DNA of 64,000 bases from Candidatus Blautia intestinavium. GTDB lineage: Bacteria > Bacillota > Clostridia > Lachnospirales > Lachnospiraceae. Below the pieces are notes generated by a model. It had not been told where the DNA came from. It did no database searches and saw only the letters and a list, made by a program, of their open reading frames with translations. Location: the NCBI GenBank assembly GCA_019113745.1, contig DXGV01000036.1:38152-102151 (forward strand), read 5' to 3'. Both the position numbers and the translations under genes were made by a program. This document shows, piece after piece, positions 58,455 through 64,000 of this stretch (its first letter is position 1; every line of letters begins with the position of its first letter).

Positions 58455-59582
58455 ATGGAAAGAAAGCAGACAACAAACATAGAGGTAAAGAAAAAAAACA
58501 GAAATCGCATTTTCCGCTATATCTGCAAGCATGGAACGGTTTCAAATCCGGAGATTTCGTATGATATGAAGATGAGCCTTCCCACTGTAACGCAGATTAC
58601 AAAGGAACTGATTGAGAAGGGATTAATTGAAGAAACCGGAGAATTGCAGTCTACGGGAGGAAGACGTGCAAAGGCGCTGTCGGTTGCGGTTAATGTAAAG
58701 CAGGCGGTTGGGGTGGATATTACAAAAAATCATATTGGTTTTGTACTTACCAACCTTACAGGTGAGATTTTAAAACATATGCGTATTTTTCTTCCCTATG
58801 CACATGAGGAGACGTATTATCGCAGGGTGAATGATGAACTGGAAGCTTTTTTGGAGGAAAGCAAGATTGATCGGAAGAGGATTTTGGGTATAGGAATTTC
58901 TTTCCCTGGAATTGTTGATTTAGACAGACAGTTGATTACATATTCACATATCCTTGGTGTAAAAATGATATCTTTTGGTTCCATAAGCAGCTTTTTTGCA
59001 TACCCCTGCTGTTTTTTAAATGATGCAAATGCAGGAGCTTATGCGGAAGGAATCTGTTCCGATGAACGGAAACGGTTTTTCTACTTGTCTTTAAGTAATA
59101 CAGTTGGAGGAGCAATTTTTGATCGTAATGGACTTGTACAGGGGGAGCATTTCCGATGCGGGGAAGTCGGGCATATGACTGTGATCCCTGATGGGAAAAT
59201 ATGTTATTGCGGAAAAAAAGGATGTCTGGATGCGTATTGCAGTGCAGCAATTTTGTCAGGTGCGGCAGAAGGAAAGTTAGGAAAGTTCTTTGAACTGTTG
59301 GAAAAGAAAGACCAAGGGGCAGCGGAAATATGGGATGTCTATACAGGTTATCTGGCTGTGGCATTGAATAACATCCATATGCTTCTTGACTGTGATATTA
59401 TTCTGGGGGGATATGTGGGAAGTTATGTAGAGCCTTATTTATTGGATATATGGAATAAAGTATCAGAGCGGAATACATTTACAGAGGATCGGCAATTTGT
59501 AAATAGCTGCAGATATCAGGTTGGGGCAGCTGCACTGGGAGCAGCACTTGAAGTAATTGAAAATTTTATAAAGCAGATATAG
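58455..59582 (+). CDS. ROK-family transcriptional regulator (XylR/NagC type)
   Basis: 375 residues. An N-terminal winged helix-turn-helix (about 14-70, VSNPEISYDMKMSLPTVTQI) precedes a ROK sugar-kinase-like domain (about 85-370) with GVDITKNHIGFVLTNLTGE and the zinc-type motif GEVGHMTVIPDG...CYCGKKGCLD. It probably represses the polyol operon and itself until a sugar or polyol binds. The start at 58455 is chosen because the HTH follows at normal distance; longer in-frame starts run through the promoter. Confidence 0.92.
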   Translation: MERKQTTNIEVKKKNRNRIFRYICKHGTVSNPEISYDMKMSLPTVTQITKELIEKGLIEETGELQSTGGRRAKALSVAVNVKQAVGVDITKNHIGFVLTNLTGEILKHMRIFLPYAHEETYYRRVNDELEAFLEESKIDRKRILGIGISFPGIVDLDRQLITYSHILGVKMISFGSISSFFAYPCCFLNDANAGAYAEGICSDERKRFFYLSLSNTVGGAIFDRNGLVQGEHFRCGEVGHMTVIPDGKICYCGKKGCLDAYCSAAILSGAAEGKLGKFFELLEKKDQGAAEIWDVYTGYLAVALNNIHMLLDCDIILGGYVGSYVEPYLLDIWNKVSERNTFTEDRQFVNSCRYQVGAAALGAALEVIENFIKQI

Positions 59583-59600
59583 GAAGCACACGATGCTTTA

Positions 59601-59633
59601 AAAGGAGATTTCAGAAATGAAATCTCCTTTTTT
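59601..59633 (+). terminator. Terminator of the ROK gene
   Basis: AAAGGAGATTTCA (59601-59613) pairs perfectly with TGAAATCTCCTTT (59618-59630), followed by a U-run. Confidence 0.9.
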
Positions 59634-59707
59634 GATGCAGTTTTACTAAAATATAGAATGTGTTTTTGAGTATAATGACGAAATACCACTTGATTGATAG
59701 GAATGCA

Positions 59708-59736
59708 TTGACAAAATTGTATAGGGGATATAAAAT
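59708..59736 (+). promoter_or_regulatory. Promoter of the polyol operon
   Basis: TTGACA at 59708-59713 and TAAAAT at 59731-59736, 17 bases apart. Transcription should start near 59743, before the operator. Confidence 0.8.
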
Positions 59737-59755
59737 AAAAAACATAATAAAACTA

Positions 59756-59769
59756 TTTAATAAAGTATA
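59756..59769. promoter_or_regulatory. Operator of the ROK regulator, copy 2
   Basis: TTTAATAAAGTATA, identical to 58430-58443 and placed at a similar distance after the transcription start. This links the operon to the ROK regulator. Confidence 0.65.
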
Positions 59770-59801
59770 AATAAAAGTAAGCAAAAAAGGAGGATGCGAC
59801 A

Positions 59802-60851
59802 ATGGAAGGAAAAATGAAAGTTGCAGTCATGCTGGGAATCGGAAAAATGGGTTTTGAAGAACGGGAGATTCCAAAAGTAAAAGATGACGAGGTATTGGTA
59901 AAACTGGAATACGTGGGTATCTGCGGAAGCGACCTGCATTATTACGAAACAGGGGCAATCGGGGATTATGTGGTAGAGCCGCCCTTTGTACTGGGACATG
60001 AGCCAGGTGGAACGGTTGTTGAAGTCGGGAAGAATGTAAAGCATCTGAAAGTTGGAGATAGAGTTGCACTGGAGCCGGGAAAGACGTGCGGCCATTGTGA
60101 ATTTTGTAAAACGGGGCGATACAATCTGTGTTCGGATGTGGTGTTCTTTGCAACGCCTCCTGTAGATGGCGTATTTCAAGAATATGTCGCCCACGAAGCA
60201 GAGCTGTGCTTCAAACTGCCGGACAATGTAAGTACATTGGAGGGGGCTTTGATCGAGCCTTTAGCAGTGGGATTCCATGCAGCAATCCAGGGAGATGCGC
60301 ATCTTGGGCAGAAAGCTGTTGTCATGGGTGCAGGCTGCATCGGTCTTGTTTCCATGATGGCGCTGAAAGCCAGAGGAGTATCTGAGGTATATGTGGTGGA
60401 CATTATGGAGAAACGTCTTGAGAAAGCATTGGAACTGGGGGCAACCGGAGTAATCAATGGGGCGAAGGAGGATGTCCTGGAACGGGTAAAGGAACTGACA
60501 GATGGAGCAGGTATGGATCTGGTAATTGAGACAGCAGGTACAGAAATTACAACAAGGCAGGCAATTCATATGGCTAAAAAAGGTTCCAACATTGTTCTTG
60601 TAGGATATAGCAAGACCGGCGAGATGACACTTCCCATGAGCCTTGTGCTGGACAAAGAACTGACCTTTAAGACCGTATTCCGGTACCGCCATATTTATCC
60701 GATGGCAATTGATGCGGTTGCGGCAGGAAAGGTAAACCTGAAAGGAATTGTAACGGATGTATTTAGGTTGGATGAAGCGCAGAAAGCAATGGACTACAGC
60801 GTGAATAACAAAGCTGATATTGTAAAGGCTGTTATTCGTATTGCAGAATAA
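59802..60851 (+). CDS. Zinc-dependent polyol dehydrogenase (sorbitol/xylitol/L-iditol type)
   Basis: 349 residues of the medium-chain dehydrogenase family. Catalytic-zinc ligands are in YVGICGSDLHYYETG (Cys) and GHEPGG (His-Glu), the structural zinc loop is CGHCEFCKTGRYNLC, and the Rossmann motif is VMGAGCIGLVS with Asp in VVDIME for NAD. It oxidises a polyol such as sorbitol or xylitol to the ketose. AAGGAGG precedes the ATG. Downstream fructokinase suggests sorbitol to fructose to fructose 6-phosphate. Confidence 0.92.
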   Translation: MEGKMKVAVMLGIGKMGFEEREIPKVKDDEVLVKLEYVGICGSDLHYYETGAIGDYVVEPPFVLGHEPGGTVVEVGKNVKHLKVGDRVALEPGKTCGHCEFCKTGRYNLCSDVVFFATPPVDGVFQEYVAHEAELCFKLPDNVSTLEGALIEPLAVGFHAAIQGDAHLGQKAVVMGAGCIGLVSMMALKARGVSEVYVVDIMEKRLEKALELGATGVINGAKEDVLERVKELTDGAGMDLVIETAGTEITTRQAIHMAKKGSNIVLVGYSKTGEMTLPMSLVLDKELTFKTVFRYRHIYPMAIDAVAAGKVNLKGIVTDVFRLDEAQKAMDYSVNNKADIVKAVIRIAE

Positions 60852-60931
60852 GAGAAGAGTCAAAAGCAGGAAAGGCTGGCATGGCACCTGCATGGTCGTA
60901 TCCAACAGGTGCCTGAAAAGGATAGATAAAG

Positions 60932-61330
60932 ATGGAAAAGGATTTTAAAAAGTATATTACCGGATTACAGCATATAGGAATCCCTACAAATGACATTGAA
61001 AAAACAAAGGATTTTTATAGATTGCTGGGATTTCGGGTTGTTTTTCAAACTGTGAACCAGGAAGCAGATGAGAAGGTTACTTTCTTAAAGCTGGGTCATA
61101 CGGTAATTGAGACTTATGAAAATAAACATGCAGCGATGGAAAATGGTGCGTTGGATCATATTGCGCTGAATGTTACAGATATTGAAGATGTATACAAATT
61201 GGTAACGAAAGCAGGATTTTCAATTTTGGAAAAGGGAATCCAGTTTCTTCCATTTTGGGAACGTGGGGTAAGATTTTTTACAATTACCGGTCCCAACAAG
61301 GAAAAAGTAGAGTTCAGCCAGTATTTATAA
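60932..61330 (+). CDS. VOC-family protein in the polyol operon
   Basis: 132 residues of the glyoxalase/VOC fold. Metal-ligand positions fit His (LQHIGIPTND), Glu (VIETYEN), His (LDHIALNVTD) and Glu (KVEFSQY). It could isomerise or clean up a reactive carbonyl formed during polyol oxidation; relatives in polyol operons have no fixed function that I know. AAAGGATAG precedes the start. It stands between dehydrogenase and symporter genes, so co-expression is likely. Confidence 0.86.
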   Translation: MEKDFKKYITGLQHIGIPTNDIEKTKDFYRLLGFRVVFQTVNQEADEKVTFLKLGHTVIETYENKHAAMENGALDHIALNVTDIEDVYKLVTKAGFSILEKGIQFLPFWERGVRFFTITGPNKEKVEFSQYL

Positions 61331-61349
61331 GTGGTAAAGGGGGATTGTA

Positions 61350-62726
61350 ATGGATCAGAAAGATACAAACGTAAAAGTGCCGTTGATTAGTAAGATTGCA
61401 TACGGCATGGGTGATGTAGGATGTAATTTCAGTTGGATGTTTGTAGGAAATTTCCTGATGATTTTCTATACAGACGTTTTTGGGATTGGTATGGGAGCCG
61501 TAGCAGGTTTGATGTTGTTCTCACGATTTTGGGATGCGATTAATGATCCAGTTATTGGTGGGTTAAGTGATAAAACGCATACAAAATGGGGAAGATACAG
61601 ACCGTGGCTGCTGATTGCGGCACCATTGACAGCAATCGTATTGATTATGACATTTTGGGCACATCCGGATTGGTCGTCTACTGCCAAGATTATCTATATG
61701 GCAATTACTTATTGTATTCTTGTTTTGGGCTATACTTGTGTGAATATTCCTTATGGTACGCTGTGCGGAGCGATGACACAAAATATAGAGGAACGTGCTA
61801 AAATCAATACATTTCGATCTGTCAGCGCAATGGTTGCGATTGGCATTATCAATATCGTGACGGTTCCGCTTATTGAGACCCTTGGTAATGGAAATGATAA
61901 AAGAGGATATTTGCTGATTGCTGTTTTATATGGATGTATTTTTGCAGCATGTCATATCTTCTGTTTTGCAAAAACGAAAGAAGTGGTGGAAGTACCAGAG
62001 AAAGAAAAAATTTCCATAAAGGTTCAATTAGGAACGGTGATGAAAAATCGTCCATATATGATCGCTCTTGCTGGACAGTTTCTGTTTGGTGTGACACTTT
62101 ATGGAAGAAATGCGGATGCATTATACTATTTTACCTATGTGGAGGGAAACCAAGCACTATTTAGCACCTATTCCATGTTTATCATTCTTCCATCCATTAT
62201 TGGTGCAGCATGTTTTCCGTTTGTATTTCGGCTTACGAATAATAAAGGACGGTCTGCATCCATTTTTGCACTGTTGACAGGAATTAGCATGTTTTGCATG
62301 TATTTCTTTACAGTCAGAGAAACCCCTGTTCCATTTTATATATTTTCCTGCTTGGCACAATTTTTCTTTTCGGGTTTTAATACTGCAATCTATGCTATTG
62401 TTCCGGACTGTGTGGAGTATGGTGAATGGAAGACAGGGCTTAGAAATGACGGATTTCAGTATGCGTTTATTTCACTGGGAAACAAAATCGGAATGGCGAT
62501 TGGAACTTCCGTGCTTGCAGGAATTTTGGGTATGTTCGGATATGCTGCAAACCAACAGCAGAATGCAGCAGTACTGTCAGTTATTAAGCATTCGTTTACA
62601 ACGGTTCCGGGGATACTTTGGATTATAACGGCTGTAGTCTTGTATTTCTATCGTTTAAATAAGAAAACATATAATAAGATTGTGCATGAAATACAGGTAA
62701 GAAAGGGAGAGAACAATCATGTATGA
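61350..62726 (+). CDS. GPH-family sugar:cation symporter (MelB-like)
   Basis: 458 residues with about twelve membrane helices. The start KIAYGMGDVGCNFSWMFVGN, the SRFWDAINDPVIGGLSD motif with cation-site aspartates, and the THTKWGRYRPW block are typical of the glycoside-pentoside-hexuronide family. Here it probably imports the polyol or its parent sugar with Na+ or H+. AAAGGGGG precedes the ATG. Its end overlaps the kinase gene by 8 bases. Confidence 0.93.
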   Translation: MDQKDTNVKVPLISKIAYGMGDVGCNFSWMFVGNFLMIFYTDVFGIGMGAVAGLMLFSRFWDAINDPVIGGLSDKTHTKWGRYRPWLLIAAPLTAIVLIMTFWAHPDWSSTAKIIYMAITYCILVLGYTCVNIPYGTLCGAMTQNIEERAKINTFRSVSAMVAIGIINIVTVPLIETLGNGNDKRGYLLIAVLYGCIFAACHIFCFAKTKEVVEVPEKEKISIKVQLGTVMKNRPYMIALAGQFLFGVTLYGRNADALYYFTYVEGNQALFSTYSMFIILPSIIGAACFPFVFRLTNNKGRSASIFALLTGISMFCMYFFTVRETPVPFYIFSCLAQFFFSGFNTAIYAIVPDCVEYGEWKTGLRNDGFQYAFISLGNKIGMAIGTSVLAGILGMFGYAANQQQNAAVLSVIKHSFTTVPGILWIITAVVLYFYRLNKKTYNKIVHEIQVRKGENNHV

Positions 62727-63678
62727 TGTTGTTGCATTAGGTGAACTGCTAATTGATTTTATTCAAAATAGCAGCAGTTCCAATGGAAATCCGATATTTG
62801 AAGCAAATCCAGGAGGAGCGCCATGTAATGTATTATCAATGTTGGCCGGTTTGGGCTATAAAACCGCTTTTATAGGGAAGGTGGGAGACGACTACTTTGG
62901 GAAAATGCTCGGGAATACGATCAAAAGGATTGGTATTTCTGATGAAGGCTTGATTTATGATAACGGAGCGAATACTACACTTGCAATTGTTCATACGATG
63001 GCAGATGGGGACAGAGACTTTTCATTTTATAGAAAACCAGGGGCTGACATCATGCTGGAGGAGAAAGACGTTTGTAAAGAATTGATTGAACATTGTCGTA
63101 TTTTTCATTTTGGCTCCCTTTTTTTGACCGACGAACCGGCCGCTTCAGCGACAAAAGCTGCTGTTACTTATGCAAAAGAGATAGGTAAATGGATTTCTTT
63201 TGACCCTAATTTAAGAAAACCATTGTGGATTGATTTGGAACAGGCAAGGGCAGCTATTTGGTATGGAATAAGAGAGTGTGACATTCTGAAGATTGCTGAC
63301 GATGAAATAAAATGGCTCACTGGAGTAAATGATTACGATCAGGGTGTAAAGATAATAAGGGAACATTCCAAGGCAAAACTGATTAATGTGACATTAGGTA
63401 AAAACGGAAGCATTTCATACTATTCCAATAAAAAAATCTTTGGTCAGCCGTTTCTCAGCAAAGATACAGTTGATACTACAGGGGCAGGGGATACGTTTTG
63501 TGCCAGTGTTCTTGCTTTTATATTGGAGAACGGATTAAATAATCTGGAAAAGGACCAATTGGAACAGATGCTGTTGTTTGCCAATGCTGCCGCATCTATT
63601 GTTACAACTCGGAAAGGTGCGATTTGTTCTATGCCAAATAAAGAAGAGGTCTGCGCTCTTATTGTTAATCGTATTTGA
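62719..63678 (+). CDS. PfkB-family carbohydrate kinase, fructokinase-like
   Basis: 319 residues of the ribokinase superfamily, ScrK-like. N-terminal block DVVALGELLIDF, glycine motif NPGGAPCNVLSMLAGLG and the ATP/catalytic block DTTGAGDTFCASVLAF are intact. It phosphorylates the ketose produced by the dehydrogenase, most likely fructose to fructose 6-phosphate, so that it enters glycolysis. The start overlaps the symporter gene, with AAAGGGAGAG upstream. It is the last gene of the operon. Confidence 0.93.
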   Translation: MYDVVALGELLIDFIQNSSSSNGNPIFEANPGGAPCNVLSMLAGLGYKTAFIGKVGDDYFGKMLGNTIKRIGISDEGLIYDNGANTTLAIVHTMADGDRDFSFYRKPGADIMLEEKDVCKELIEHCRIFHFGSLFLTDEPAASATKAAVTYAKEIGKWISFDPNLRKPLWIDLEQARAAIWYGIRECDILKIADDEIKWLTGVNDYDQGVKIIREHSKAKLINVTLGKNGSISYYSNKKIFGQPFLSKDTVDTTGAGDTFCASVLAFILENGLNNLEKDQLEQMLLFANAAASIVTTRKGAICSMPNKEEVCALIVNRI

Positions 63679-63782
63679 TTAATTGGATGCAATACATAGG
63701 TAATCCGTTAAGTTGTAATGCAAATTAGAAAAGCAAATAAATGGATATGGTTGGAAGATTGGTTATGAAATAATTGAGTATA

Positions 63783-63893
63783 ATGCTTAAATCCATTGCT
63801 CAAGTTAAAACATTTGTAAATGAAGTAGTCAACGCTGAAAGTACTGCTCATATATTAAGTAACAGGGGAGAGACCGTTTCAAGTTTTGTGTAA
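63783..63893 (+). other. Short frame, possible gene remnant
   Basis: A 36-residue frame (MLKSIAQVKTFVNEVVNAES...) has no ribosome binding site. Its first half vaguely recalls HPr-like proteins (VKxFVN), so it may be the ruin of one. The rest of the 322 bases after the kinase gene, apart from the hairpin at 63933, shows no clear gene. Confidence 0.2.
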
Positions 63894-63932
63894 ACTAAAA
63901 AAATTGATGTAAGATATGTCATTAGTTTCTTT

Positions 63933-63962
63933 GGGCAGGACCAATTTTTTGAGGTTCTGCCC
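63933..63962 (+). terminator. Hairpin at the end of the polyol region
   Basis: GGGCAGGACC (63933-63942) pairs with GGTTCTGCCC (63953-63962), one G-U pair, around a T-rich loop. The U-tract after it is short. Confidence 0.6.
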
Positions 63963-64000
63963 TTGCTTGTATTATAATGCAGTTTCCAGACATGTCAAGC

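Noticed and set aside
1-64000. CRISPR arrays, tRNA or rRNA genes, prophage or intact insertion sequences
   Set aside because: No regularly spaced repeats, cloverleaf sequences, rRNA stretches or phage structural genes were seen; the only mobile-element trace is the transposase remnant near 39.6-40.0 kb.

Overview
The window looks like chromosomal DNA of a low-to-mid GC Gram-positive anaerobe of the Lachnospiraceae/Clostridia type. The evidence is AGGAGG-type ribosome binding sites before almost every gene, TTGACA/TATAAT promoters with 17-base spacers, U-tailed hairpin terminators, a PTS with a GlcT-type antiterminator, ECF-type vitamin uptake (RibU, BioY), a BirA-like operator, YesM/YesN-type signalling and BMP-type ABC uptake. 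The species cannot be named from sequence alone. No rRNA, tRNA, CRISPR array or intact mobile element was seen.

Layout. (1) 1-10.6 kb, AT-rich accessory locus: two LacI-family regulators, two M24 'pita-bread' proteins without metal-ligand aspartates, a sugar-type ABC importer (binding protein, double ATPase, permease), a phosphotriesterase-family hydrolase and a small protein of the Anabaena sensory rhodopsin transducer (ASRT) family. Two palindromic operators (TATACTCGAGTATA, three copies; ATGTTAACGTTAACAT, two copies) tie it together. (2) 10.6-21.3 kb, core genes: a DapF-like epimerase with both catalytic cysteines replaced by serine, an MBL hydrolase, prfB with its programmed frameshift, the ACT-hom-(proposed homoserine kinase)-lysC threonine cluster, a DUF975 membrane protein and tex. 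(3) 21.3-29.8 kb, two divergent ABC importers: a TrpX-type system on the minus strand and a BMP-type nucleoside-like system on the plus strand, the latter behind a roughly 200-nt structured leader. (4) 29.9-31.5 kb, bioB-bioY under a BirA box.

(5) 31.6-41.2 kb, AT-richer island between two nearly identical 27-bp terminator hairpins: a 1-phosphofructokinase-like kinase, an L-sorbose-1-phosphate reductase-like enzyme, a LytS/YesM kinase with a YesN regulator, and an Fbp/Afu-type ABC importer broken up by a transposase remnant. A 35-bp upstream element (32/35 identical) stands before both metabolic operons. The gene set fits uptake and use of sugar phosphates better than iron uptake. (6) 41.3-49.98 kb, housekeeping mix: VOC protein, phosphoesterase, a NifX-FKBP fusion, a broken YczE-like gene, macrodomain protein, FMN riboswitch with RibU behind two terminators, a Phd/RelE-type toxin-antitoxin pair between duplicated terminators, an ECF sigma/anti-sigma pair, a Nudix hydrolase and an acetyltransferase. 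(7) 50.0-55.3 kb, complete glucose-type PTS (EIICBA, antiterminator, HPr, Enzyme I); this HPr has Gln instead of Ser at position 46. (8) 55.3-58.2 kb, a sodium:solute symporter with a two-terminator leader, a truncated subtilase and a small ribbon-helix-helix gene. (9) 58.2-64 kb, AT-rich polyol operon: ROK regulator, sorbitol/xylitol-type dehydrogenase, VOC protein, GPH symporter and fructokinase, with one operator shared by regulator and operon.

The three AT-rich blocks (1, 5, 9) are all carbohydrate-type uptake-plus-catabolism modules with their own regulators, set into a core of biosynthetic and information-processing genes.
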